NCBI GenBank assembly: GCA_964242895.1
Contig: CAXTBN010000020.1
Location: forward strand, 1-44,595
Length of the DNA stretch: 44,595 nucleotides
From: JASLDZ01 sp964242895
GTDB lineage: Bacteria; Pseudomonadota; Alphaproteobacteria; Caulobacterales; Caulobacteraceae
Reading direction: 5' to 3'
The number at the start of each line of letters is the position of its first letter. Positions within the stretch are counted from its first letter, which is position 1. The notes under the pieces are model-generated. The model saw nothing but the letters and a program-made list of their open reading frames with translations. It made no database searches and had not been told where the DNA came from. This document shows positions 8,291 through 16,404 of this stretch, piece by piece. The position numbers and the translations under genes are program-made.

Positions 8291-9274
8291 ATGGCCCGCG
8301 TGCGCTCGCCCCGGCTGCAGGAGCTCGCCTGGCGGGCGGAGGCGCTCGGCTTCGACGTCCTGTCGTTCCTGCTCCGGCTGCTTCCAATCCGCGCGGTCTC
8401 GGCCATGGGCGGCGCCCTGTTCCGCCTCATCGGCCCGCTCGCCGGAAGCGCGCACCGCACCGCGTCGGACAACCTGCGCATCGCCTTTCCGGAGCTTACG
8501 GAAGTCGAGCACGCCCGGCTCCTGCGGGAGCAGTGGGACAATCTCGGCCGCACCCTGTTCGAGTTTCCGCTCACCGACCGGCTGACGCCTGCAGGCGGCC
8601 GGGTCGAGGTGGTCGGGCGCGAACGGCTGGTCGCGCTCGCGCAGGCGGGCGAGGCGGCGGTGCTGATCGGCGGGCATTTCGCCAACTGGGAGCCGATGGC
8701 GGCGGCCATCGTCGACGCCGGCGTGCGCTGCCGGGTGACCTACCGCGCCGCCAACAACCCCTACATCGACCGCCGCATCATCGCCGGCCGCGCCCGCTAC
8801 GGCGTGGAGCTGTTCGGCCCCAAGGGGCAGGAGGGGAGCCGCGAGGTGCTGCGCTCGCTGGAGGCCGGGTATGCGGTGGCGCTCCTGAACGACCAGAAAT
8901 TCAACGGCGGCGTGCTCTCGCTCCTGTTCGGGACGCCGGCGCACACCGCCGTCGGACCCACGCGGCTGGCGCTTCGCTTCGGCGGCCGGCTCCACCCCAT
9001 GTCGTGCCAGCGGCTGCCGGGCGCGCGCTTCCGCGTGGTGGTGCACAAGCCGATCGTGTTGAGGCGCACCGGGTCACGCGAGGCCGACCTTCGCGCGGGC
9101 GTCGAGCAGGTGAACGCCTGGGTCGAACGCGTGGTGCGGGAGCGCCCCGCCGAGTGGTTCTGGACGCACCGGCGCTGGCCCGCCGAGGCCTACGCCGCCC
9201 TGCGTCAGATCTCCACGACTTCGGGCGGCCGGGGAGGCTCGCGGTCCTCCTCGCGGCGGTCCGGCCCGGTGTAG
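8291..9274 (+). CDS. LpxL/HtrB-type lysophospholipid/lipid A acyltransferase
   Basis: 327 residues from ATG 8291, following a GGAGAG stretch. Inner-membrane, N-terminally anchored acyltransferase of the LpxL/LpxM family. The catalytic HX4E motif is GGHFANWEP (H129, E134), and the C-terminal signature EWFWTHRRW is present. It transfers an acyl chain from acyl-ACP to lipid A or a related lipid. The family normally ends shortly after THRRWP. Here about 35 further Ser/Arg/Gly-rich residues are read through the end of the opposite-strand response-regulator gene, giving a 70-bp tail-to-tail overlap. Third gene in the uppP/PMM cluster, 10 bp after the mutase. Confidence 0.88.
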   Translation: MARVRSPRLQELAWRAEALGFDVLSFLLRLLPIRAVSAMGGALFRLIGPLAGSAHRTASDNLRIAFPELTEVEHARLLREQWDNLGRTLFEFPLTDRLTPAGGRVEVVGRERLVALAQAGEAAVLIGGHFANWEPMAAAIVDAGVRCRVTYRAANNPYIDRRIIAGRARYGVELFGPKGQEGSREVLRSLEAGYAVALLNDQKFNGGVLSLLFGTPAHTAVGPTRLALRFGGRLHPMSCQRLPGARFRVVVHKPIVLRRTGSREADLRAGVEQVNAWVERVVRERPAEWFWTHRRWPAEAYAALRQISTTSGGRGGSRSSSRRSGPV

Positions 9275-9729
9275 GCGGGGTCCGCGCGGCGGCGGCGGTC
9301 GGGGCCGAAGTAGGCCGCGGTGCGCACAAAGGGGCGGGGGCTGTGGATCACCGCCTCCATGCGGCCGATCAGGCTGCGCAGGGTGAGCGGCTTGAGCAGG
9401 AACTCGGTGACGCCCGCGTCGCGCGCCTCCATCACCCGCGTCCGCTCCACCTGGCCGGTCATCATGATCACGGGCAGGTACACGTCCGGGCTGTCGGGCG
9501 CCGTGCGCACCGCGCGGGTGAAGCCGACGCCGTCGAGCGGAGCCATGTTGAGGTCCACCAGCGCCACGTCGGCGGGCGCCTCGCGCAGCAGACGCAGCCC
9601 CTCGCCGCCGTCGGCCGCCTGCCGCACCTCGCGCACGCCCAGCCCCTGCACGAGGCTGAGCACGATGGCGCGCATGTGCGGATTGTCGTCGACCACAAGC
9701 AGGCGCAGCGCGGCCAGCCCTTGCGTCAC
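9205..9729 (-). CDS. CheY-like single-domain response regulator with GPDRR tail
   Basis: 174 residues from GTG 9729. The receiver domain fills residues ~8-125: acidic pair D14/D15 (VVDDN), phosphoacceptor D59 (LVDLNM), switch residue T91 (IMMTG) and K113 (FLLKPL). There is no DNA-binding output domain. The C-terminal ~45 residues carry two copies of a GPDRR element (YFGPDRRRR and YTGPDRREE), a basic/acidic tail common in stand-alone alphaproteobacterial receivers. It would act by protein-protein contact after phosphorylation by an unlinked histidine kinase. Its 3' end overlaps the acyltransferase gene by 70 bp. It lies 16 bp downstream of the M23 peptidase and is probably co-transcribed with it. 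Confidence 0.88.
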   Translation of the reverse strand: MTQGLAALRLLVVDDNPHMRAIVLSLVQGLGVREVRQAADGGEGLRLLREAPADVALVDLNMAPLDGVGFTRAVRTAPDSPDVYLPVIMMTGQVERTRVMEARDAGVTEFLLKPLTLRSLIGRMEAVIHSPRPFVRTAAYFGPDRRRRADPAYTGPDRREEDREPPRPPEVVEI

Positions 9730-9745
9730 GCGGCGCGCGTCCGGC

Positions 9746-10606
9746 TCAGGCGGCGAGGGGCGCGGGCGGGTGCGCGCCCAGGAACAGCGACGGATCCATG
9801 TGCCGGCCGCGCCAGGTCATGCGCCAGCACAGGTGCGGGCCGGTGGCGCGACCCTTGTGACCGACCGCGCCGATGGGCTGGCCTTGCGCGACGCGCTGGC
9901 CCGCGCGGACGTCCTGTCGCGACTGGTGCAGGTACATGCTGACGAGGCCCTGGCCGTGGTCGATCAGCGTCAGCCCACCCTCGAAGTGCATGTCGGGGTC
10001 GGCCATGACCACCAGCCCCGCCGCGGGCGCGCGGATGGGCGTGCCCTCCGGCGCCGCGAGGTCCACGCCGTAGTGCGGCGTCTTGGGAACGCCGTTCAGG
10101 ATGCGCTGCGGCCCGAAGGCGGAGGTGCGCACCGCGGCGGGCAGGGGCGTCACGAAGCCGGTGGCGAAGCCCTCGCCCGCGTCGCAGGAGGCGAGCGAGG
10201 CGGTCTTGCGCTTCAGCTCGGCGGAGATGCGTGCGAGCAGGGCGGGGTCGGACGGCTCGACCTGATCGGTCGGCAGCCCGTCGATCCGCTGGACGTTGTA
10301 GGCCACAGGCGCGACGTCGAAGCCCTGCGACCGCCAGCCCTCCGGCCGCTCGACGGCGACGACGGTCCGGGCGGAGGCGTCCCGGTCGAAGCCGATCACC
10401 GCTAAGCCCTCGGCGGAGGCGCGGGTCTCGACGGCGTCATCGACGCGCACGCGGGCCCCCGGCCACGTCCGCACCATCATCCAGCCGCCCTGCCGCAGGT
10501 CGGCTGTGAAGCCGAACGGGACGGGGGAGATCGCCTCCGCGTGGCTGGCCGCGCCCAGGGCGGCGAGGAAGGCCAGCACGGCGCGGCGGTCAGCGTCGCG
10601 CGTCAC
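9746..10606 (-). CDS. Secreted M23-family (LytM-like) peptidoglycan peptidase
   Basis: 286 residues from GTG 10606, overlapping the DUF2093 stop as GTGA. Residues 1-25 form a signal peptide (Arg-rich start, hydrophobic core, cut near SHAEA), so it acts in the periplasm. The C-terminal ~110 residues are an M23 domain: HYGVDL gives zinc ligands H178/D182, YLH gives H227, and the last motif is GPHLCWRM (H258, C260). The canonical motif is HxH; here Cys occupies the position of the last zinc-ligand His. I recall this HLCW form in other alphaproteobacterial M23 proteins, so it may be a subfamily with a Cys ligand or a non-catalytic scaffold. The start upstream at 10957 is rejected because it would read through DUF2093. 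Confidence 0.87.
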   Translation of the reverse strand: MTRDADRRAVLAFLAALGAASHAEAISPVPFGFTADLRQGGWMMVRTWPGARVRVDDAVETRASAEGLAVIGFDRDASARTVVAVERPEGWRSQGFDVAPVAYNVQRIDGLPTDQVEPSDPALLARISAELKRKTASLASCDAGEGFATGFVTPLPAAVRTSAFGPQRILNGVPKTPHYGVDLAAPEGTPIRAPAAGLVVMADPDMHFEGGLTLIDHGQGLVSMYLHQSRQDVRAGQRVAQGQPIGAVGHKGRATGPHLCWRMTWRGRHMDPSLFLGAHPPAPLAA

Positions 10607-10830
10607 GGGCGGGGGCCCGCCATCGCCTGCGCGGCTTCCGCAGGCCCGGCGTAGGCCTCCTGCCGCAGAGAGCTCCAGTAGCGCAGCGCTTCCAGCGGTA
10701 TGGCCCGGCCGGAGACGGCGCACAGGACGAAGCGGCCGGGGCGCATGATGGTGAACTCGTTGTCGCCGTAGGCGACCTGCGCCGGCCCGGCGTCGCGCTC
10801 CATGATGTTCATGGAGGGCGGCTCTAGCAC
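10603..10830 (-). CDS. DUF2093 small protein
   Basis: 75 residues. The core VAYGDNEFTIMRPGRFVLCA followed by VSGRAIPLEALRYW and RQEAY matches DUF2093, a short family I know mainly from Alphaproteobacteria. Function is unknown. There is no signal peptide or membrane segment; the single conserved Cys in VLCAVSG may bind a metal or be redox active. The start could be ATG 10830, 10812 or 10803, and family length suggests an internal one. Its stop overlaps the M23 start (GTGA), so the two are translationally coupled. Confidence 0.85.
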   Translation of the reverse strand: MLEPPSMNIMERDAGPAQVAYGDNEFTIMRPGRFVLCAVSGRAIPLEALRYWSSLRQEAYAGPAEAAQAMAGPRP

Positions 10831-10878
10831 CCCGCGCCGACGCGGTCAGCCCGCCGCTCGCCGCACCCCCGGCGAGCT

Positions 10879-13749
10879 CTAAGCCAGCAGGCGCAGCCGG
10901 TCGCTCAGGTGCTCCTCGACGAAGGCGCTGCGCGCCAGGAGGTCGCCCTCTTCGCACACCATCAGGCCGACCACGCCGAGCGAGCCGATCCGGGGCTCCT
11001 CGCGGCCGGCCAAGCCCCAGCTCGCGTCGCCCGTGATCGTGAGCGCGAGCTCACCGGAGGTGGCCGCCGCCTCGGGCAGGGTGCGGCAGATCCACTCCAC
11101 GCGGTCGGGCTCCAGCCGGCCCTCGACCAGGAGCGCGCCCCCGCAGGCCACGGTGAAGCGGCCGCCCTCCGGCCCGCCGCGCAGGCCCAGGTACAGCCTC
11201 AGCAGGCCGGGCGAGCGCGGCGTGGCGACGGCCAGGAGCGCCGGGCCGGGCTTGGTCCACGTCCCCCACCAGTCGGGCCCGTTCCAGCCGTCGCCGCGGC
11301 GGAACGGCTCGCCGCCCGCCAGCTCCGGCCCGAGCACCGTGCGCCGGTTGCGCGCCAGCGGATAGTAGCGGCCGAGCTCGAGCGGGAACGGTCGGGCCGC
11401 GTGCGCGGGGGCGCCCGCGTCCGCCGCGCGCCAGCGCTCGACCGCGTCGGTGATCTGTGTGGCGAGCGCCGACCAGGCGCGCGCGTGGAAGCCCTCGGCG
11501 ATGCGGTGTTCACGCTGGCGCCGGTGGCCCTCGTCGAAGGCCAGGCGCTCCGCCGCCGCCGCCAGCCGCCGCTCCGAGCCGCCCTCGAAGACTTCGGCGA
11601 AGGGGCCGCCCGCCTCCTGCAGCGAGGGAGTGTCGGCGATCAGGGGCACCTTGCCGTAGCAGAGGCTCTCCGTGATCGGCAGGCCCCAGCCCTCGTAGCC
11701 GGACGGGTACAGAGTGAAGAGGCAAGCCTTGTAGAGCGTCGCCAGCTCGTGGTCCGGGACGCCGGACAGCATGGCCACGCGCTCGCGCAGGAGCGAGTCT
11801 CCCTCCAGCCGCGCGAACACCGCCTCGTTCAGCCATCCCCGCCGGCCGACGCAGACGAGCTTGGGCGTTTTCGCGCCGTGATCGCGCACCAGCTGCGACC
11901 ACGCGCCGAAGGCGGTGAGGTGGTTCTTGCGCGGCTCCACGGTGGAGACGAACAGCACGAATCCGCCGCGCTGCAGCCCGTGCTTGCGCAGCACTTCCTC
12001 GTCGATCGCGTGGTCCTGCGTCTCCGAGCCGATGCGCGCGTCCAGCGGGATCACCTGCGCCCGGTCGAGCGCGACGTCGCGGCCGAGCTTGGCGGCGGCG
12101 CGGCGCAGGTCGGCCAGGGTGTGTTCGCTGTTGGTGAGGTAGCCGTCGGCGTGGTCCAGCACCGACTGCAGCCAGCCGACGAAGTCGCGGATCAGCCCGT
12201 CCTCGTGGAAGCCCGGCGCGAACACCGGGATCAGGTCGTGCAGGAAGGGGACGTAGCGCAGGCCGAAGCGCGACTTGGCCGCGCGCAGCGCCAGGAAGTA
12301 GTTTCCCTGCTCCCAGGTGGCGCCCAGGTTCACCAGCGTGGTCCCGCGCGGGAAGACCATGGCGCCGGACGCCTGCATGGCGATCTCCAGCCGGCCTACG
12401 GCCAGCCGCCAGTCGACGGCGTTCCCGTCGTCTGAGGCGAGCGCGAGGCGCGCGGTCTCCAGGAACAGGGGCTTGGGCAGCTCCGACCAGCTCGCCGTCG
12501 CCTCGGAGAAGGCGCACACGCGCACGTCCACGCCCTCCGGCGGGTCGCGGAGCGCGGCGGCCACCGTCTCGATCTGCACCCGCTGGATGCCCGTGGGCAG
12601 GCGCGAGTGGCGGAAGAAGCCGAGCAGGTCGGCGAGATCGAAGGCCACCGTGGGCGTCACCGCCTCGGCCGCGCTTGGGGGGGCGGCCGCCGCCGGCGCG
12701 GCCGGCGCGATGGACAGGTCGCCCAGCACCTCCGCCACCCGCGCCAGCTCTGCGGGCGGGAGCGCGGCCACGGCTCGGGCCGCCGGTGCGCCGCGCGCCA
12801 CGTCGCGCAGGAAGGCGAGCACCGGATCGCCTCCACCCGCCGCCCCGTCGGGCTCGTTCTCCAGCCGGCGCGAGGCGGCCAGGAGCTCGCGGGCCCACTC
12901 CTGGCGCGCGGGCTCGAGTTCGACTGCGCGCTTGTAGGAGGCGTAGGCGTCGCGCGGGCGGTTCTGCAGCTTGCGCAGGTGGCCCATGTTCAGATGGGTG
13001 TCCCCGTTGTCGGGCTGGCGGCGCAGGGCTTCCGTGTAGGCCGCCTCGGCCGCGGCGAAGTCGCCCGCCTCCTTGGAGGCGTGGCCCAGCTGCACCCACA
13101 CGCCCGTGCGCCGGTCGTCCACGTCCAGCGCCCGACGGTAGGCCGCCGCCGCCGCGGGCCAGTCGCGCCGGTCGCGCGCCGCGTCCGCCTCGCGCGACAG
13201 CGCGATGGAGCGTCGCCGTCGCGCGCCGCGGCCGTCGACGAGCGCCAGCGCTTCGTCGAGCAGGGACGGCTGCGCTCGCCCCGGAGCGGGGCCGCGCGCC
13301 GGCGCTGGTAAGGGCGCCGTCGAGGGTGGGGCTGCGGCCGCCACCGCGGCCCCGTCGCTCGCGCGGACGCCGCGCTTGGCCAGGCTCTCCAGCTCGCCCA
13401 GCGGATCGCCCTGCGCGGGATCGAGGCGCGCGGCGGCGGCGTAGGCGTCGGCGGCCTCTTGCAACCGCCCGTCCAGCTTGAGCGCCAGCCCCAGATTCAA
13501 CCAGGTGTCCGCGTTCCCGGGCGCCAGGGCGAGGGCGCGGCGGTAAGCCTCCTCGGCCCCTCGCAGGTCGCCCGAGTCTTTCCGCATGTGGCCGAGCTGG
13601 ACCCAGATCGGCTCCAGCGCCGGCGCGACGCGCACGGCCGCCTCGTAGGCCTGGGCCGCCTCGTGCGGCCGCCGAGCGTCGCGCGCACGGTCGCCGGCGA
13701 GCTGGTGGGGACGCGCCTTGCGGCGCTGGTGCGAGGGAACGGCGGCCAT
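10879..13749 (-). CDS. TPR-containing GT-B glycosyltransferase (GT4-like) with C-terminal beta-rich domain
   Basis: 956 residues from ATG 13749. An ATG at 13944 is rejected because it adds Arg/Pro noise and runs into the divergent gene. Order: TPR block A (~19-111), Ala/Pro linker, TPR block B (~185-281), a helical segment (~305-345), a second Ala/Pro linker, the GT domain (~367-795) and a beta-rich tail (~810-956, NGPDWWGTWTKPG). The GT domain opens AFDLADLLGFFRHSRLPTGI, carries FVSTVEPRKNHL, and the donor-site acidic motif is YEGWGLPITESL. It probably adds a sugar to a surface polysaccharide from a nucleotide sugar. The two TPR blocks look like a duplication. It is divergent from two GT-B genes of related type. 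No membrane segment or signal peptide. Confidence 0.88.
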   Translation of the reverse strand: MAAVPSHQRRKARPHQLAGDRARDARRPHEAAQAYEAAVRVAPALEPIWVQLGHMRKDSGDLRGAEEAYRRALALAPGNADTWLNLGLALKLDGRLQEAADAYAAAARLDPAQGDPLGELESLAKRGVRASDGAAVAAAAPPSTAPLPAPARGPAPGRAQPSLLDEALALVDGRGARRRRSIALSREADAARDRRDWPAAAAAYRRALDVDDRRTGVWVQLGHASKEAGDFAAAEAAYTEALRRQPDNGDTHLNMGHLRKLQNRPRDAYASYKRAVELEPARQEWARELLAASRRLENEPDGAAGGGDPVLAFLRDVARGAPAARAVAALPPAELARVAEVLGDLSIAPAAPAAAAPPSAAEAVTPTVAFDLADLLGFFRHSRLPTGIQRVQIETVAAALRDPPEGVDVRVCAFSEATASWSELPKPLFLETARLALASDDGNAVDWRLAVGRLEIAMQASGAMVFPRGTTLVNLGATWEQGNYFLALRAAKSRFGLRYVPFLHDLIPVFAPGFHEDGLIRDFVGWLQSVLDHADGYLTNSEHTLADLRRAAAKLGRDVALDRAQVIPLDARIGSETQDHAIDEEVLRKHGLQRGGFVLFVSTVEPRKNHLTAFGAWSQLVRDHGAKTPKLVCVGRRGWLNEAVFARLEGDSLLRERVAMLSGVPDHELATLYKACLFTLYPSGYEGWGLPITESLCYGKVPLIADTPSLQEAGGPFAEVFEGGSERRLAAAAERLAFDEGHRRQREHRIAEGFHARAWSALATQITDAVERWRAADAGAPAHAARPFPLELGRYYPLARNRRTVLGPELAGGEPFRRGDGWNGPDWWGTWTKPGPALLAVATPRSPGLLRLYLGLRGGPEGGRFTVACGGALLVEGRLEPDRVEWICRTLPEAAATSGELALTITGDASWGLAGREEPRIGSLGVVGLMVCEEGDLLARSAFVEEHLSDRLRLLA

Positions 13750-13885
13750 CGGACTCCGGACGGGACGGTCGCGGCGCGGGCGCGCGCCAGGCCCGGCGTT
13801 ACCACGGCCGCGGACGCCGGACCAACGGGCGCCGCGGGTCCGCGAGCCTTCCGCCGGCCCGGCGCGCCGTGTACGCCTCCGCCCG

Positions 13886-15187
13886 ATGGTGCCCGACGGA
13901 CAGAGCCGCAGCGGCCCCGGTCGGGTCCTCGTCGACGGGCTCAACCTGGCGCTGCCGCAGGGTACGGGCGTCGCGACCTACGCCCGCAACCTCGCCGCCG
14001 CGCTTGGCCGGCTGGGGCTGGAGACCGAGGGACTGTACGCCCTGGGCGCGCCAGACCGGGCCGATCCGCTGCTGCGCGAGATCGCCCTGATCGATCCGCC
14101 CGCGCCTCGGCGTCCGCCCTTCAACTACGCCCGCACGGTGGTCCGCGTCGCCTCGTCCATCGTGGTGGGCGCTAGGGCGCGCGAGGTGGTCATGACCGGG
14201 CGCGTGCAGGCCGACCCGGCGCGCCGGCCGCCCTTCGGCCGCGTCTGGGCGGCGTACAAGCTGTGGAACCTGGCGCAGGACGTGTTCGACGTCACGGGCC
14301 GCCGCCTGCGCGTGCACGTGCCCGATCCGCCCGCCGTGACGCATTGGACCTACCCCCTGCCCGTCGAGGTGGTCGGATCGCGCAACATCTACACGCTGCA
14401 CGACCTCGTACCCCTGCGCCTGCCGCAGACCACGCTCGACCGGAAGGACCGCTACCTGCGGCTCATGCGGCTCCTGGCGCGGGAGGCCGACCACCTCGTC
14501 ACCGTGTCCGAGGCCTCGCGCCGCGACATCCTCGAGCTGCTGCATGTCGCGCCGGAGCGGGTGACCAACACCTACCAGAGCGCCTACGTCGCCGACGCGC
14601 CCACCCCGCGGGAGGCGCGGGCCCTGGTCGCCGGCGCGCTGGGGCGGAAGCCGGGCGGCTACCACCTGTTCTTCGGTGCGATCGAGCCGAAGAAGAACGT
14701 CGGCCGCCTGCTGGAGGCGTTCCTGCTGTCGGAGGTGGAGCGGCCGCTGGTGCTGGTCGGCAAGGCGGCGTGGAAGGCGGACGAGGAGCTGCGCCTCCTC
14801 CCCGGCGCGCTGGAGTCCGGCCGCGTGATCCGGCTGGACTACGCGCCCGCGGGCCTGCTCAGGGCGCTGGTGCGGTGCGCGCGCACGGTGGTCTTCCCCT
14901 CGCTGTCCGAGGGCTTCGGCCTGCCGGTGCTGGAGGCGATGGCGCTCGGCGCGCCCGTGATCACCTCCACGGCCGCGGCGCTGCCGGAGGTGGCGGGCGA
15001 CGCCGCGGTGCTGGTCGACCCCTACGACGTGCGCGCCCTCGCCGCCGCGCTCCGCGCCCTGGACGGTGACGACGCGCGCTGCGCCGAACTCGCTGCGCGC
15101 GGGCCGGCCCAGGCGGCCCGCTTCTCGGAGGCCGCCTACGACGCCCGGCTGCGCGAGCTGTACCGCAGCCTGGGAGCGCCCGTGTGA
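13886..15187 (+). CDS. GT4-family glycosyltransferase
   Basis: 433 residues from ATG 13886; frame upstream of this is Arg/Pro noise. GT-B fold: the N-terminal glycine loop is LNLALPQGTGVATYARNL, the middle has YTLHDLVPL, and the donor domain starts at LFFGAIEPKKNVGRLL, with the catalytic EX7E-type segment SLSEGFGLPVLEAM. Cytoplasmic retaining glycosyltransferase, probably mannosyl- or galactosyl-type by family, acting on a capsule or EPS repeat unit. The next gene starts in its stop codon (GTGA), so both are made together. It shares 136 bp of divergent upstream DNA with the TPR-glycosyltransferase. Confidence 0.88.
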   Translation: MVPDGQSRSGPGRVLVDGLNLALPQGTGVATYARNLAAALGRLGLETEGLYALGAPDRADPLLREIALIDPPAPRRPPFNYARTVVRVASSIVVGARAREVVMTGRVQADPARRPPFGRVWAAYKLWNLAQDVFDVTGRRLRVHVPDPPAVTHWTYPLPVEVVGSRNIYTLHDLVPLRLPQTTLDRKDRYLRLMRLLAREADHLVTVSEASRRDILELLHVAPERVTNTYQSAYVADAPTPREARALVAGALGRKPGGYHLFFGAIEPKKNVGRLLEAFLLSEVERPLVLVGKAAWKADEELRLLPGALESGRVIRLDYAPAGLLRALVRCARTVVFPSLSEGFGLPVLEAMALGAPVITSTAAALPEVAGDAAVLVDPYDVRALAAALRALDGDDARCAELAARGPAQAARFSEAAYDARLRELYRSLGAPV

Positions 15188-16404
15188 GCGGCGCGGTGGT
15201 GCTGGACGTCTCGCGCCTGCTGTCGCGCGCCGACCGGTCCACGCCGACGGGCATCGACCGCGTGGAGGCCGCCTACGCCCGCCACCTGCTCGACACGGAG
15301 GGCGCGCGGCTGCGCTTCGCCGCTCTGGACCCGCGGGGGCGCGTGGCTCTGTTGCCGTCGCGGGCCGCGACCGCCTTCCTGGAGCGCACGGAGCGGCTGT
15401 GGGCGGACGGGGCCGGTCGGCCCGACTCCGCGCTGCGGCGGGCGGCGCTATGGCTCGGGGCCGCGGCGTTGGTGGGCGATGGCGGGCGCTCGCTGCGCGC
15501 GTCTGAGGGCGAGAGCCGGCCGAGCTACCTGCTTCTCTCGCACCATCACCTTGACCGGCCGGAGACGGTGCGCCGCTTCGTGCGGTCCTCGGGCGCGCGG
15601 CTCGTGACGCTGGTCCACGACCTCATCCCGATCGAGTGGCCCGAGTACAACCGCCCGGGCCAGGACGCGCGGCACGCGGTGCGGATGACCACCGTCGCCG
15701 AGCAGTCGGACGCGGTGATCGCGAACTCGGACGGGACCGCGGCGGCGCTGGCGCCCTTCCTCGAGCGCGCCGGCCGCTCGCCGCCCGTGGTGGTGGCGCA
15801 CCTGGGCGTGCACGGCCTGACGCGGCGCCAGCCTGACCCGGATACGGCGTCGACCGGCTTCGTCTGCGTCTCGACGCTGGAGCCTCGCAAGAACCACCTG
15901 CTGCTGTTCAACGTCTGGCGCCGGCTCGCCGCCGAGCTCGGGCCGGCCACACCGCCGCTGCACGTGGTGGGGCACCGCGGCTGGCATACAGAGGCGGTGG
16001 TGGACGTGCTGACGCGCTCCACCTCGCTACGCCCGCACGTGGTCGAGCACGGCGCGCTAAGCGACGACGACGTGGGGCGGCTGGTCGCCGGCGCGCGCGC
16101 CGTGCTGATGCCTTCGTTCGCGGAAGGCTACGGGCTGCCGGTGGCCGAGGCGCTTGCGGCGGGCGCACCGGTGATCTGCAGCGACCTGCCCACCCTGCGC
16201 GACGTGGGCGGCGACGCGCCCGAGTACCTCGATCCCATAGACGGGCCGGCCTGGCTCGCCGCGGTGCGCGACTACGCCGTTCCGTCCTCCGCCCGCCGCC
16301 GCGCGCAGCTCGAGCGGATCGCCGCCTGGCGGCCGCCGACGTGGACGCAGCATTTCGCGCGGGTGGAGCCCCACCTGCGCGACGCCGGTCCGCCCGGGAC
16401 CTAG
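15184..16404 (+). CDS. GT4-family glycosyltransferase
   Basis: 406 residues from GTG 15184, overlapping the upstream stop. Same architecture as the GT domain of the TPR protein at 10879-13749: it opens VVLDVSRLLSRADRSTPTGI, has TLVHDLIPIEWPEY, the hinge CVSTLEPRKNHLLLF, and the donor-site SFAEGYGLPVAEAL. The shared EPRKNH and HDLIP blocks suggest the two arose by duplication and may act in sequence on one glycan. Its TAG stop and the TAG stop of the opposite-strand oxoamine synthase share the four bases CTAG (16401-16404), with no spacer for a terminator. Confidence 0.88.
   Translation: MSGAVVLDVSRLLSRADRSTPTGIDRVEAAYARHLLDTEGARLRFAALDPRGRVALLPSRAATAFLERTERLWADGAGRPDSALRRAALWLGAAALVGDGGRSLRASEGESRPSYLLLSHHHLDRPETVRRFVRSSGARLVTLVHDLIPIEWPEYNRPGQDARHAVRMTTVAEQSDAVIANSDGTAAALAPFLERAGRSPPVVVAHLGVHGLTRRQPDPDTASTGFVCVSTLEPRKNHLLLFNVWRRLAAELGPATPPLHVVGHRGWHTEAVVDVLTRSTSLRPHVVEHGALSDDDVGRLVAGARAVLMPSFAEGYGLPVAEALAAGAPVICSDLPTLRDVGGDAPEYLDPIDGPAWLAAVRDYAVPSSARRRAQLERIAAWRPPTWTQHFARVEPHLRDAGPPGT

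Noticed and set aside
13809..13844. CGCGGAC/GTCCGCG inverted repeat in the divergent glycosyltransferase gap
   Set aside because: Only 7 bp with a 22-base loop in GC-rich DNA; too likely by chance.
13750..13944. N-terminal extension of the TPR-glycosyltransferase
   Set aside because: Arg/Pro-rich, no TPR or other pattern, and it would overlap the start of the divergent glycosyltransferase.
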